Positions 29,180-38,142 are shown, numbered from the stretch's first letter. The stretch is DNA of 64,000 nt from Paenibacillus dendritiformis (GCF_945605565.1 NZ_OX216966.1:4022001-4086000); one strand, 5' to 3'. Made by a program: numbers and translations. The notes: generated from the sequence alone by a model not told the origin.

Positions 29180-29638
29180 ATGAGTATCGATAAAAAGATG
29201 ATTGAAGAGATGGTTCGTAAAATCATCATGGAAAAAGTAGGGGCTGATGCTATTGAACAGAACGTTCATAGAGGTCCTGGAGGGATTACTTCTGTTAAAG
29301 TGCCAAATATGAAAGTAACAGAAGAGGATCGTCTCGATACAGGCAACCCTAATGATATCGTCTATTGTAAAGATCTTTTTTCGCTAAAGGAAAGTCCAAG
29401 ACTTGGCTGCGGTATCATGGAGATGAAAGAAACAACCTTTGACTGGACACTTAACTATGATGAAATTGATTATGTGATTGAGGGACATCTGGATGTTATC
29501 ATTGATGGTACAAAGGTGTCAGCTGGTCCAGGAGAAGTGATCCTGATTCCAAAAGGAAGTAAGATTCAATTTTCTGTGCCAGAATATGCACGATTTATCT
29601 ATGTAACATATCCGGCTAACTGGGCAGAACAAGCGTAA
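29180..29638 (+). CDS. EutQ-like cupin protein, orphan copy
   Basis: The ATG follows AGAGGAGG, giving 152 residues. The C-terminal cupin matches EutQ: FDWTLNYDEIDYVIEGHLDV, GPGEVILIPKGSKIQFSVPE and a closing FIYVTYPANW. EutQ proteins have been linked to acetate kinase activity and microcompartment formation. No other microcompartment gene is close by; a longer EutQ is encoded at 62579. The N-terminal about 50 residues differ from that copy. Confidence 0.8.
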   Translation: MSIDKKMIEEMVRKIIMEKVGADAIEQNVHRGPGGITSVKVPNMKVTEEDRLDTGNPNDIVYCKDLFSLKESPRLGCGIMEMKETTFDWTLNYDEIDYVIEGHLDVIIDGTKVSAGPGEVILIPKGSKIQFSVPEYARFIYVTYPANWAEQA

Positions 29639-29716
29639 CATTCTAATTTCTACTCGCCGGAGGAAAAGCGGTTTATATTCGAGGATACGTATGAAGGGGA
29701 ACTGACAAACTTGAAG

Positions 29717-29779
29717 TGCACCCCTTAGAATAGACATTGGAAAAACCCCTGGTTAATCCGATGAATTCTAAGGGGTGCA
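29717..29779 (+). mobile_element. Solo IS3-family end (second copy of the 7.4-kb hairpin)
   Basis: Exact 15-bp inverted arms TGCACCCCTTAGAAT and ATTCTAAGGGGTGCA enclose 33 nt that match the 7.4-kb copy with few changes. The TG...CA ends are those of IS3-family repeats. A short ATGGCG frame follows and then diverges. Confidence 0.6.
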
Positions 29780-29887
29780 TTTTTTATGGCGTATTCATTT
29801 TTACAACAACAGAAGACCGCAACGAAAACGAAAGAAGCTGACGCCGGTTGAGTACCGACGCCAGCTTGCGGCTTGTTTTGTTTTATA

Positions 29888-29928
29888 GGACCAAGTTCTT
29901 GTCCCGAGCTGAGGACAAGAACTTGGTC
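29888..29928. repeat. Exact 17-bp inverted repeat of the GGACAAGAAC family (copy 3)
   Basis: GGACCAAGTTCTTGTCC and GGACAAGAACTTGGTCC are separated by CGAGCTGA. As at 37.0 and 48.4 kb, a hairpin and a TTTTGTTTTAT run lie just upstream. Confidence 0.8.
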
Positions 29929-29939
29929 CTTTTGCCGAG

Positions 29940-30540
29940 TTGATGAATGTCTAATCAAGAGCCTTATGCCGAGGCAAGCGATGCGGCATATACGCCTATC
30001 GATCCGCGGCCTCCAGAGAAGCGCAAGCATTATATGCTCCACCGTCAATAGTGGAGCATGGTTTGTGCTGACCCAAGCGCGGTACCACAAGGAGCTGTAG
30101 CAGCCGGCCCAGGTGCAGTGTGTTCGCCATCTGCAGCGAGGGCTGCAAGCGCATGTTAACGACTGGGCTGAAGGTGCCGCAGAGAGGCGGGACCTCACGC
30201 TATTGTAACTGCTTCTTGATCCCGCTTAACTTTTCGGTTTGGCTGCTTCGGATCGTGCCACAGGTGAAGCCGCAGGGTTACTGGATTGAGCTTGGGGAGA
30301 TCTAGGGCGTACTCGCAGATGCCTAAGGAATCCGCGCCTGTAGAGTCGGCGCCGGCTGGCGCGTAAGCTCCCGGCCTTCGCGGAGCGCGTGGGCGGGAGG
30401 ATGCTAAAGACGGGCACAAACATGCTGGTGCCGAACAAAACAAGTGGAGCGATACGTTGCTGTAACTGGTGAATCCGGCAGGCGGGCGCTATTTGATTCC
30501 AACCAAAGAAGTTCCTTCGTTTAATGGAGAGCCTTAAAAA
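29940..30540. other. GC-rich stretch without a recognisable gene
   Basis: Frames here are short and interrupted. One reads PYAEASDAAYTPIDPRPPEK before degenerating. The G+C content is clearly higher than in both flanks, so it is probably a foreign remnant next to the GGACAAGAAC palindrome. Confidence 0.4.
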
Positions 30541-30565
30541 AATTATTAAAATTTTTATAATAACC

Positions 30566-30600
30566 CTTTACATACTATAGGGGGGTAGGGTATATTGGTT
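30566..30600 (+). promoter_or_regulatory. Promoter with CsoR-like operator
   Basis: TTTACA (-35) and TATATT (-10) are separated by a spacer containing ACTATAGGGGGGTAGGGTATA-like sequence, the G-tract dyad bound by copper-sensing CsoR repressors. It would control the genes from 30629 on. Confidence 0.5.
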
Positions 30601-30628
30601 GTAAAATTAAGGAGGTGAGGCAATGTAG

Positions 30629-30715
30629 ATGATGTCAGAAAGTTTTAATGAAAATTGTTGTAATCCATCAATGCTGCTCATAAGACGGTACAAGAAAAAG
30701 CCACCATTCAGATAA
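30629..30715 (+). CDS. Small ORF under the CsoR-like promoter
   Basis: A 28-codon frame with a Cys-Cys pair (MMSESFNENCCNPSMLLIRR then YKKKPPFR) follows a ribosome site AAGGAGGTGAGG. An ATG-TAG pair sits between. It could be a metal-binding leader peptide or a worn regulator gene. No homologue is recognised. Confidence 0.35.
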   Translation: MMSESFNENCCNPSMLLIRRYKKKPPFR

Positions 30716-30750
30716 AGTAATAAGCCATATATTGAAAGGAATGAAAAATT

Positions 30751-32163
30751 ATGAGTTTAGAAGCTTTAAATGAACAAGTAAAAAGGGATCTTTCTTATCT
30801 TGCATTTGGGGGAGAGGACTGGGTATGCCCAACCTACCATCCTGAGGGGCATGTCTACGATGCCGTGATTATAGGAGGGGGCCAGTGTGGCTTAGGTGTG
30901 GCCTTTGGGCTTTTGCGTGAAAGAATATCTAATATCCTTGTCATCGACGAAAACGTTGAAGGATATGAAGGGCCATGGGTAACTTACGCTCGTATGATGA
31001 CATTGCGTACGGCTAAACATTTGATATCCATTGATCTTGGAGTTCCTTCTCTGACATTTCGCTCCTGGTGGGAAGCGCAATTTGGACCACAAAGTTGGGA
31101 GGACATCGATAAGATTCCACGGAACGATTGGATGAACTATTTACGTTGGTATCGAAAGGTTCTTAACTTACCTGTTGTTAATGAGGTAAAGGTGAAGCTT
31201 ATTGAGCCTGCAGGGGAAAATGTTTATCGACTGCATATGGAAGGAGCGGGAGCATCTTCTCATACATTGCTGGCCCGCAAGGTTATCTTAGCTACTGGTA
31301 TTCAAGGCGGAGGGGAATGGCACGTACCATCTATGATTTCCGAAACATTACCTCGTCACCTCTATGCACACACCTCAGAAGACATTGATTTTGAGACCCT
31401 TAAAGACAAGAAGGTGGCCATTTTAGGCGGTGGGGCCTCAGCTTTTGACAATGCCAATTTTGCATTATCTGAAGGCGTGGGTTCGGCTCATGTGTTTGTT
31501 CGCCGCACGGAGTTGCCGCGCATTAACCCACTTCGACAAATGGGGGTATCAGGTCTAATAGAACGTTTTCATGTTCTATCTGATGCTGATAAATATTCCG
31601 TTATAGCCCATTACTTTAAGCATCAACCTCCTACAAATGACACGTTTGCACGTGCAGCTTCACATCCAGGCTTTACATTACACTTAGGTGCACCATGGCT
31701 TGACGTACAGCATGAAGCTGAGAAGGCTATTGTCACTACTCCACAAGGTAATTTCACTTTTGACTTTCTAATCATTTCCACTGGTCTTATGACTGATCAT
31801 TCTTTACGTCCAGAGTTAAAGCTCTTCGAACGCCATATTGCACGTTGGGACGACTATTATCATGCACCTGCTGAGATCGCCAACCATAAGCTTGATGCGT
31901 ATCCTTACCTTGGCCCTGGCTTTACTTTCACATGCCGGGACAAAAAGGATACAAAGCTTCTTCATGGGCTTTTTGTTTTTAACTATTCAGCTATAGTTAG
32001 CTGTGGTATCTCAGCCTCTTCGCTCCCTGGAATGAGATATGGGATACCTAGACTCGTTTCAGCTATAGCAGACCAACTGTTCTCTGATAATCGGGAGGAG
32101 ATTCTGAAAAACTTCTATTCTTATGATGAAGCTGAATTCGTTGGAGAATGGACAATGACTTAG
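30751..32163 (+). CDS. FAD-dependent oxidoreductase (flavin monooxygenase-like)
   Basis: The protein has 470 residues. An N-terminal dinucleotide fold (YDAVIIGGGQCGLGVAFGLL) binds FAD. A second one (KKVAILGGGASAFDNANFAL) binds NAD(P)H. LIISTGLMTD is the usual late motif of flavin monooxygenases and related oxidoreductases. The substrate is unknown. The next gene, 34 nt downstream, encodes an EamA exporter, which suggests oxidation or detoxification coupled to export. A CsoR-like operator upstream hints at metal control (inference). Confidence 0.8.
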   Translation: MSLEALNEQVKRDLSYLAFGGEDWVCPTYHPEGHVYDAVIIGGGQCGLGVAFGLLRERISNILVIDENVEGYEGPWVTYARMMTLRTAKHLISIDLGVPSLTFRSWWEAQFGPQSWEDIDKIPRNDWMNYLRWYRKVLNLPVVNEVKVKLIEPAGENVYRLHMEGAGASSHTLLARKVILATGIQGGGEWHVPSMISETLPRHLYAHTSEDIDFETLKDKKVAILGGGASAFDNANFALSEGVGSAHVFVRRTELPRINPLRQMGVSGLIERFHVLSDADKYSVIAHYFKHQPPTNDTFARAASHPGFTLHLGAPWLDVQHEAEKAIVTTPQGNFTFDFLIISTGLMTDHSLRPELKLFERHIARWDDYYHAPAEIANHKLDAYPYLGPGFTFTCRDKKDTKLLHGLFVFNYSAIVSCGISASSLPGMRYGIPRLVSAIADQLFSDNREEILKNFYSYDEAEFVGEWTMT

Positions 32164-32197
32164 TTTCCTATTCAACTATTGAAGGGAGGATAGGCAA

Positions 32198-33127
32198 TTG
32201 GGGAAGGTCTTTACAAAATCGACATGTGCCTTACTATTATTAGTCTTTATTTGGGGTGGAAGTTGGCCAATCTATAAAATGGCTGTGCCTTATACGCCCC
32301 CGTTATTATTTGCAGGTATGCGTACAGTAATTGGGGGCCTTATCCTTGCAGCTCTCCTATATAAAATGAGGAACAGGATCAACTGGCGAGAAAATTGGTC
32401 TAAATATTGTATTTCAGCATTCTTTAATACGATTCTCTTTTTTGGGTTACAGACAGTAGGGCTTAGTTATTTGCCAGGAGGATTGTTTTCCGTGCTTGTC
32501 TATTTTCAGCCCGTTCTACTTGGATTGTTTGCTTGGATTTCGCTTGGAGAGTACATGTCGCTGTTTAAAATTATGGGTATGATTATCGGATTTATTGGAA
32601 TTGTAGTTGTCAGTGTGGACGGATTAACCGTTCATGTATCGAGCATTGGTGTTGTCTTAGGGTTGCTTGTGGCATTTAGCTGGGCACTTGGTGTGGTTTA
32701 TGTGAAAAAGGTGAGCAGCGAAGTAGATGCTTTCTGGATGGTGTCTTTGCAGTTTATAATTGGTGGAGTTATTCTAATAGGTACTGGAACCATTGTTGAA
32801 AACTGGTCAGCAATTGAATGGAATGGCAAGTACCTTCTTGGACTCGGATACGGCTCCACTTTCGGCATTCCACTGGCCTATATCATTTACTATAAACTTA
32901 TTAATGCTGGGGAGGCAAGCAAAGTCGGGACCTTCACGTTTCTTGTACCGATCATTGCCGTAATCATCAGTACGGTGTTTTTAGATGAACCGGTAACTTA
33001 CCGCCTTGTCGTAGGGCTGTTATTAGTAGTTGTAAGTATTTATTTCGTGAATTATCGCGGGAAAAAGGTGAATGCTTCATTATTCAATAGAGCGCAGGAA
33101 AAATGTAATACGAAAGATGTCGGATGA
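32198..33127 (+). CDS. EamA/DMT-family transporter
   Basis: The TTG start follows GGGAGGAT, giving 309 residues. Ten hydrophobic helices fall in two EamA repeats; the first opens LLLVFIWGGSWPIYKMAV and the second contains AFSWALGVVYVKKVSS. Members export amino acids, nucleotides or small organic compounds by proton exchange. It is in an operon with the flavin oxidoreductase. A GACAAGAAC sequence lies directly after the stop. Confidence 0.85.
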   Translation: MGKVFTKSTCALLLLVFIWGGSWPIYKMAVPYTPPLLFAGMRTVIGGLILAALLYKMRNRINWRENWSKYCISAFFNTILFFGLQTVGLSYLPGGLFSVLVYFQPVLLGLFAWISLGEYMSLFKIMGMIIGFIGIVVVSVDGLTVHVSSIGVVLGLLVAFSWALGVVYVKKVSSEVDAFWMVSLQFIIGGVILIGTGTIVENWSAIEWNGKYLLGLGYGSTFGIPLAYIIYYKLINAGEASKVGTFTFLVPIIAVIISTVFLDEPVTYRLVVGLLLVVVSIYFVNYRGKKVNASLFNRAQEKCNTKDVG

Positions 33128-33186
33128 CAAGAACGTATATGCTTAAAAGCCGCGTCATTTTCATTTGACAAGAAGTTGAATCATAT

Positions 33187-33557
33187 ATTCTGCCTGATCA
33201 TTCTGATCGACAGCGGCAATCGATTTTGACAGGCTACAACACCTTTATGTTTAATCTGAAAAAATGGTTGGGTACGAAGTTTAACGATGAAAAGCAGACT
33301 GCTCTTTCCGTGTACCTGCTTCCTAATCTTCCTTATGACAATAGAGATTTTAGTGTCCGTACAAAGGCCATTACTAATGCAAAAACCAAGCGAAAAGAAG
33401 ACACTTCAGCTGTAACTCCGTTATTGCCTGAAATAAGGGCAGAGGGGCATCTTAGATAATCAAGTGAGCCGGCTGCGTGAAGCTTACCGTACGGCCATTA
33501 TGAACGTTAGAGAGCAGCGATTGGCACTTTCAATAGAATTTCATTACGATGAATCAG
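33187..33557 (+). pseudogene. Internal fragment of a Tn554-type tnpB
   Basis: This segment matches 50430-50801 of the intact tnpB almost base for base: about ten substitutions and a 2-nt deletion near 33456 that breaks the frame, counted by eye. It encodes GYNTFMFNLKKWLGTKFNDE and onward. Both ends are abrupt. It is debris of a close relative of the transposon at 48.5 kb. Confidence 0.92.
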
Positions 33558-33590
33558 TTACAATGTTAAGGAATTTCCCATATTAAAAAG

Positions 33591-33624
33591 CCTAATTTCT
33601 CAACATTTGTATTGAGAAATTAGG
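33591..33624. terminator. Bidirectional terminator-like hairpin
   Basis: A perfect 13-bp stem (CCTAATTTCTCAA with TTGAGAAATTAGG) is followed by TTCTTTTC on the plus strand and preceded by AAAAAG, so it works in both directions. It suits the convergent serine hydrolase gene on the minus strand. Confidence 0.75.
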
Positions 33625-33687
33625 TTCTTTTCGTTATTCCGTTAAAGCGCCCTTTAATGGCATAACAACACATAATCCTCGATAAGA

Positions 33688-34614
33688 TTATAGTTTATCG
33701 ATTAATGTCTCCCATGTAAGTTCAAGAACACCTGTCATATTTTGTCGTTCATTTGAAATATATGTTATAACTGCATTTTTATCTGGCAACATTACAACAT
33801 ATTGACCATATAAACCATCCATACGATATGAATTAGAGCAAGAGTTCATCCATATTTGATAGCCGTATCCTTGATGATGGTCTGCCGTAGCAAAATAAGG
33901 AATAAAATCGTTGGTCTTTATTTGGACAGATGTTGCTTGTTCAATGTAACTTGAAGGAATCAGTTGCTTACCTTTCCAGACACCTTTATCGAGAATTAAT
34001 TGCCCGAATCTGGATAATTGTTCTGCTGTTAAATATAAACCTGAGAATCCCTGTGGAATTCCTTTTGAACATGTCTCCCATTTAGGTTTTGGTATGTCTA
34101 AATGTTTAAATATTCTTCTATCTAAGTATTCATCCAAGTTACTTCCTGTAGTAATACTTATGATTTTTGAAAGCATATAGGTTGCGGCATTGTTATATGT
34201 AAAATGAGTACCTGGTTTAAATACAATCGGTTCATCAAAGAATAATTGTGAAATATCCCATTCCTGACCACTACTCCAATCAGCCTTCATAACTGGGCAT
34301 TCTGCATGTCCAGTTCCCATGCAAAGCAAATCATGAATAGTCATCTCTTTTAGGTATTCATGATTTGGGTCATGTTGAATATCTGAGAAAAAATCTATAA
34401 CATGGTCATTAATTTTAAAGTAGCTCTCCCTAATGGCAATACCGACTGCCATTGATGTAAAGGTTTTGCTTACTGAATATAAAAGAGCAGGCCTTTCTTC
34501 TTCAAAATCATGTTTTGCAATTATATTTCCATTTTGCCTAACAATTACATTCAGAACATGAAGATTCTTACTATTTACAGATAAAATCAAATCATTCAAT
34601 AATTCATTATTCAT
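33688..34614 (-). CDS. Serine hydrolase of the class C beta-lactamase/PBP4* family
   Basis: The ATG at 34614 follows GGAGAGAG (308 residues). The active-site SxxK is in LLYSVSKTFTSMAVG and the Tyr-x-Asn motif is in TYNNAATYML. No signal peptide is visible, so it is probably cytoplasmic and perhaps an esterase or peptidase rather than a secreted lactamase. It is monocistronic, low in G+C, and lies between two pieces of Tn554-type transposon. Confidence 0.82.
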   Translation of the reverse strand: MNNELLNDLILSVNSKNLHVLNVIVRQNGNIIAKHDFEEERPALLYSVSKTFTSMAVGIAIRESYFKINDHVIDFFSDIQHDPNHEYLKEMTIHDLLCMGTGHAECPVMKADWSSGQEWDISQLFFDEPIVFKPGTHFTYNNAATYMLSKIISITTGSNLDEYLDRRIFKHLDIPKPKWETCSKGIPQGFSGLYLTAEQLSRFGQLILDKGVWKGKQLIPSSYIEQATSVQIKTNDFIPYFATADHHQGYGYQIWMNSCSNSYRMDGLYGQYVVMLPDKNAVITYISNERQNMTGVLELTWETLIDKL

Positions 34615-34919
34615 TGTAACTCTCTCCATTAAATATATATTTCTTAACAATCCTTAATTCGTATAATCCTACTAACTTGAGTAGTTTTAAATGTATGACA
34701 TATAAATTATAACATTAGTGATAACTTGTTTAAATGTAATGCTTCACAAACTTCATACCAATGTTATCAAAAATATTTTTGCTTGAGATATTAAATGGCC
34801 CTTTAATGGAATAAGGAACGATTATTGTTTCCCTTCCGACAGCTTTCTATATAATGAAGCCCTAGATATTCTTTAGTTATAAGTTTGATTGACAAAGCCT
34901 TGATTCGACTCTATATTCT

Positions 34920-34941
34920 CATATAATGTGTCACATTATAT
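34920..34941. repeat. TATATAATGTG-TCACATTATAT palindrome before a tnpA remnant
   Basis: This near-perfect palindrome contains a TATAAT box. Related sequences lie before the intact tnpA (48617-48641) and at 27654, 36887 and 54380. A hairpin followed by seven T residues (34944-34981) separates it from the tnpA remnant, as at 48.6 kb. Confidence 0.6.
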
Positions 34942-34987
34942 TGGCGCTTCCCGGTATTATCTTCGGGAGAGCCTTTTTTTATTGCCT

Positions 34988-35283
34988 ATGAATGGTGCAG
35001 TTAGGGGGAACTATGGGGAGCTGTTTCATCAATACTGTCCAGAAGAAGCAAGCAGTAAATACTCCCTAATTGTGTTCGATGATGAAAAAAAAAGGCTTTT
35101 ATACAGCTTACCGAATATTATCATCATCAAATCACAAGGATTGGTGAGAGTTCTGTTATTGCATATATCAATGTATTAGAGCCCTTTTTCTACTGGCTTA
35201 AGCATAAGAGCCAGTATCAAGGCAGAATAGTGGAGTGGAATGATGAACCAGAAGCTGTACAAGTGGCCGTAAGAGACAAGTAG
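34988..35283 (+). pseudogene. 5' fragment of a Tn554-type tnpA
   Basis: ELFHQYCPEEASSKYSLIVF parallels the N-terminus of the intact TnpA at 48687. After a frameshift it continues ESSVIAYINVLEPFFYWLKH and VEWNDEPEAVQVAVRD, then stops. The recombinase domain is gone. Base identity is lower than for the tnpB piece at 33.2 kb, so it derives from another element. Confidence 0.85.
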
Positions 35284-35340
35284 AATGGTTCCAGAATGTG
35301 GTATATTTGATGTAGTGATACTTTCTAAGTTGAGGTGCTT

Positions 35341-36666
35341 ATGAATCCTACGTTTAACACCTATATCCAATCTCTTGCCGGACGGGACGTGACCGTCATA
35401 GGGGCCGGCGTCAGCAACTCACCGCTGATCCGCATGCTGTGCTCAGCCGGGGCGCGCGTAATCGTACGCGACCGTAATCCAATCCTGCCACGGGATGAGT
35501 GGGACGAACTAGGCGTCGAGTTGCACCTAGGGGAAAGTTACCTAGATCGAGTTGGGGGCGATATAGTGTTTCGCACTCCAGGCATACGTCCAGACCATCC
35601 GGCGTTGGACTCGGCCCGCGCCGGCGGCAGCCGTGTGACCAGTGAGATGGAGGAGTTCTTCGCGTTGTGTCCCTGTCCCATTTTCGGTGTGACCGGTTCG
35701 GACGGTAAGACCACAACAACGTCACTGATCGCAGATATGCTGGGTAATGGGGGACATACGGTGCATCTGGGCGGTAACATTGGCACACCACTTCTGGCAC
35801 ACGTGGGAGAAATGTCGCCGCTGGACACGTGCGTGGTCGAGCTGTCCAGCTTCCAGTTGATGGACATGACGTGTTCTCCCCATGTAGCGGTGATTACCAA
35901 TATCTCTCCCAATCACCTCGACTGGCACCGCGACATGGATGAATATACCGCCGCGAAGCGCCGCCTGTTGAATTTTCAGAATGATGACGATCTTGCCGTT
36001 CTCAACGGTGATAATCCGGTGACCGCCTCACTGCGTGGGCGAGGGCGGACCAAGTATTTCGGAGGTCACACGATCCGCGATGGCGTGATCGACGGTCTAG
36101 TCCCAATCAATGACATTCGTTTGCCGGGGTGGTATAACGTGGAAAATGTCATGGCTGCCGTGGCCGCTATGCAGGGGATTGTGCCGGACGAGGCAATCCT
36201 AGAGACGGTTCGTACTTTCGTTGGCGTGGAGCACCGAAATCAGTGGGTTGCAACTGTGGCCGGCGTGCATTATTATAACAATTCCATCGGTTCCAGCCCC
36301 GCCCGTACCGTCTCCACACTGCATGCTCACGTGGGCCGAGTATTGCTGATCGCCGGCGGACGAGATAAGAGGGTACCGTTTGACGAGATGGCCAGGCTGC
36401 TGCCCGATCATGTCAAGGTTTTGCTGTTGATCGGCGAAGCAGCCAGTCAAATCGAGATTGAGGCGCGCAAAGTGCCGAATTGCCCACATATTATCCGCTG
36501 TGAAGGCTTGGCTGAGGCAGTGGAGCAAGCGCACAAGTTGGCCGTACCGGGTGACACTGTGCTGTTGAGCCCTGCCTGCACTGCATTTGACCAATACCGA
36601 AACTTTGAAGAGCGTGGGCATCACTTTGTAGAATTAGTCAGGCAACTGTCAGTGGAAAAAGATTGA
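35341..36666 (+). CDS. murD: MurD-type UDP-MurNAc-L-Ala:D-Glu ligase, stray copy
   Basis: The ATG at 35341 follows TTGAGGTG, giving 441 residues, the full family length. The domains are an N-terminal Rossmann fold (RDVTVIGAGVSNSPLIRML), a P-loop GVTGSDGKTTTTSLIADML, the metal Glu in VVELSSFQL and a C-terminal domain with VEHRNQWVATVAG. The family's Asn-Asp-Ser motif reads YYNNSIGSSPAR here, so the Asp is Asn. G+C is higher than in the neighbours. MurD normally sits in the division/wall cluster. A lone copy in an accessory region suggests a wall-antibiotic bypass or immunity role (inference). Confidence 0.85.
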   Translation: MNPTFNTYIQSLAGRDVTVIGAGVSNSPLIRMLCSAGARVIVRDRNPILPRDEWDELGVELHLGESYLDRVGGDIVFRTPGIRPDHPALDSARAGGSRVTSEMEEFFALCPCPIFGVTGSDGKTTTTSLIADMLGNGGHTVHLGGNIGTPLLAHVGEMSPLDTCVVELSSFQLMDMTCSPHVAVITNISPNHLDWHRDMDEYTAAKRRLLNFQNDDDLAVLNGDNPVTASLRGRGRTKYFGGHTIRDGVIDGLVPINDIRLPGWYNVENVMAAVAAMQGIVPDEAILETVRTFVGVEHRNQWVATVAGVHYYNNSIGSSPARTVSTLHAHVGRVLLIAGGRDKRVPFDEMARLLPDHVKVLLLIGEAASQIEIEARKVPNCPHIIRCEGLAEAVEQAHKLAVPGDTVLLSPACTAFDQYRNFEERGHHFVELVRQLSVEKD

Positions 36667-36782
36667 AAAATGTTTAATGTTTCATGAAGAACGTAATAAA
36701 TTCTTCGGTACCGCGTGAATAGCATGGACGTATCGTGCAGATTAGCTCTATTAACTGCCAGACTATGATAATCGGGTAAGGC

Positions 36783-36809
36783 AAGATAACGAATAAACGA
36801 TAGCTTATT
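36783..36809. repeat. ACGGG-loop palindrome, copy 1 (degenerate)
   Basis: AAGATAACGAATAAACGATAGCTTATT shape: flanking AAG/CTT arms with TAACG and CGATAGCTT kept. It lies 117 nt after the murD stop and is followed by a hairpin AGCCG/CGGCT with a T-run. Confidence 0.5.
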
Positions 36810-36886
36810 ATGAATACCGTATCAGCCGATCACATCGAGCGGCTGCTTTTTCATTGGAAGTGCTTTAAGCTAAAGCAAAAAAAACT

Positions 36887-36908
36887 TATATAATGTGACA
36901 CATCATAA
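36887..36908. repeat. TATATAATGTGACACATCATA motif
   Basis: The sequence is closely related to those at 27654, 34920 and 48617. A second copy (CATATAATGTGGCCACAT) follows at 36955 and leads into the GGACAAGAAC cluster. Confidence 0.6.
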
Positions 36909-36980
36909 AAGATCATAAAAGAAGGGGTAATTGATTAAGCAGGGAAAAACAACACATATAATGTGGCCACATCTGTCGGG

Positions 36981-37103
36981 GGACAAGAACATAGTCCCAT
37001 TGAAAGTCGCTAATTTAGCGGTTTTTTTGTTTTATCGGTACAAGTTCTTGTCCCGAGTCGAGGACAAGAACTTGTACCGATTACCGTAATGGACAAGAAC
37101 ATG
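36981..37103. repeat. GGACAAGAAC cluster with exact 19-bp inverted repeat (copy 4)
   Basis: GGACAAGAACATAGTCC (36981) is followed by a hairpin GTCGCTAATTTAGCGG and TTTTTTGTTTTAT. Then TCGGTACAAGTTCTTGTCC (37035-37053) and its exact complement (37062-37080) lie around CGAGTCGA, and a further GGACAAGAACATG is at 37091. The 48.4-kb copy has the same order. Confidence 0.85.
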
Positions 37104-37153
37104 AGCCGATTACCGATTAGATAAGTATCTAACTATGTTTCCATGCAATCTCA

Positions 37154-37179
37154 TTAAGCTAACGGGCAGGATACTTTAA
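37154..37179. repeat. ACGGG-loop palindrome, copy 2
   Basis: TTAAGCTAACGGGCAGGATA then CTTTAA: outer arms TTAA/TTAA with inner TA/TA around ACGGGCAG. Confidence 0.6.
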
Positions 37180-37282
37180 GATCATGCGAGGTGAACCGTA
37201 TCACAAGTAGATCAAATTTTTAGGCTCGGGGCGTCAAGTTTGGGGGCGGGTAAAGAAAAAGCCCCAACCAATCAAGCAGTAC

Positions 37283-37315
37283 TTCTATGCGATCGATCGA
37301 ACACAAATACTAAGT
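37283..37315. repeat. 33-bp dispersed repeat (pair with 43938-43970)
   Basis: TTCTATGCGATCGATCGA followed by ACACAAATACTAAGT. The copy at 43938 differs at two positions only. Both precede methyltransferase-like or VOC debris. The function is unknown. Confidence 0.75.
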
Positions 37316-37419
37316 CCTATCTCCTTATGCGCGTGGCCCACCGGACGGTAACTGTAAATGGAGTACTATTCGATTTACAGATCACGATATTGGAGGGACT
37401 TGTAGACTGTTGTCGAGGT

Positions 37420-37739
37420 TGAGGCCGTGGCCGAAATCCGTTTGCGCTACCGAAGGCTATCGACCGAATTTGACCGTCGCCAAGGAACGTTTGGAGCATC
37501 TAGGTGTGACTGTCCTTTCTATGGAAGATGATGAGCATCTTCCTTTTGAGACCAGCCAGTTCAATCTGGTGCTGAACAAGTACGAAGCTTATTCGCCGCG
37601 GGAGGTTCGGCAGGTGATCATCGATGGCGGCTACATCCTCACTCAACAATCGGGAGGCACTGATTGTCACGAGATCAACGAGCGATTCGGCGTGCCGTTA
37701 AATAGTGAATTTGCGTACTGGTGGCTCGTGACCGTCTGA
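37420..37739 (+). pseudogene. SAM-dependent methyltransferase fragment
   Basis: The frame shows CATEGYRPNLTVAKERLEHL, LPFETSQFNLVLNKYEAYSP and GGYILTQQSGGTDCHEINER. These are the middle parts of a class I methyltransferase. The N-terminal SAM loop and the last domain are missing. Confidence 0.65.
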
Positions 37740-37787
37740 AGGTGACATACTCTGGCGTTCTTAGGAGTGGGCGAATTCGCACAACTA

Positions 37788-37975
37788 AATTGGACGAGGT
37801 TATTAGTACTCATTTATCTGAATCTGTCGTACTATGTACAGATTACTGGCGGGCTTTCAGCTGATATGCAAGAAAAAGTAATTAGATTTAAGTCCGACGG
37901 GAAACAGCGTGTAAAGGTGTGTACCATATTCAGAATGTCAACAACTACCACAGCCGTGGAAAAACTCCTATCAAC
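37788..37975 (+). pseudogene. IS1595-family transposase fragment
   Basis: Across two frameshifts the sequence reads VVLCTDYWRAF, then EKVIRFKSDGKQRVK, then GVYHIQNVNNYHSR. The block Asp...HIQNVNNYHSR is diagnostic of IS1595/ISXO2-like DDE transposases. The rest of the element is gone. Confidence 0.75.
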
Positions 37976-37977
37976 CT

Positions 37978-38141
37978 ATTCTGAGAATAGGTACCAGAAA
38001 ATGTGGCAGTCTTTATTAACTTGCTATGAGTAATTTGGAAAATATTCAACAGCTGTGTCAGAAAGTCTCGGATATAAGTATCCAGATTACGATGGAGCCA
38101 TTACTAAGTATACGGATCATGTTTATACTTCATTAAAATGA
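37978..38141 (+). pseudogene. Aminoglycoside 6-adenylyltransferase (ANT(6)) C-terminal fragment
   Basis: ENRYQKMWQSLLTCYE, an in-frame TAA, then FGKYSTAVSESLGYKYPDYD and TKYTDHVY follow the C-terminal helix pattern of ANT(6) enzymes. TTA to TAA is the simplest cause of the stop. The catalytic N-terminal domain is absent. Confidence 0.55.
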
Positions 38142-38142
38142 A

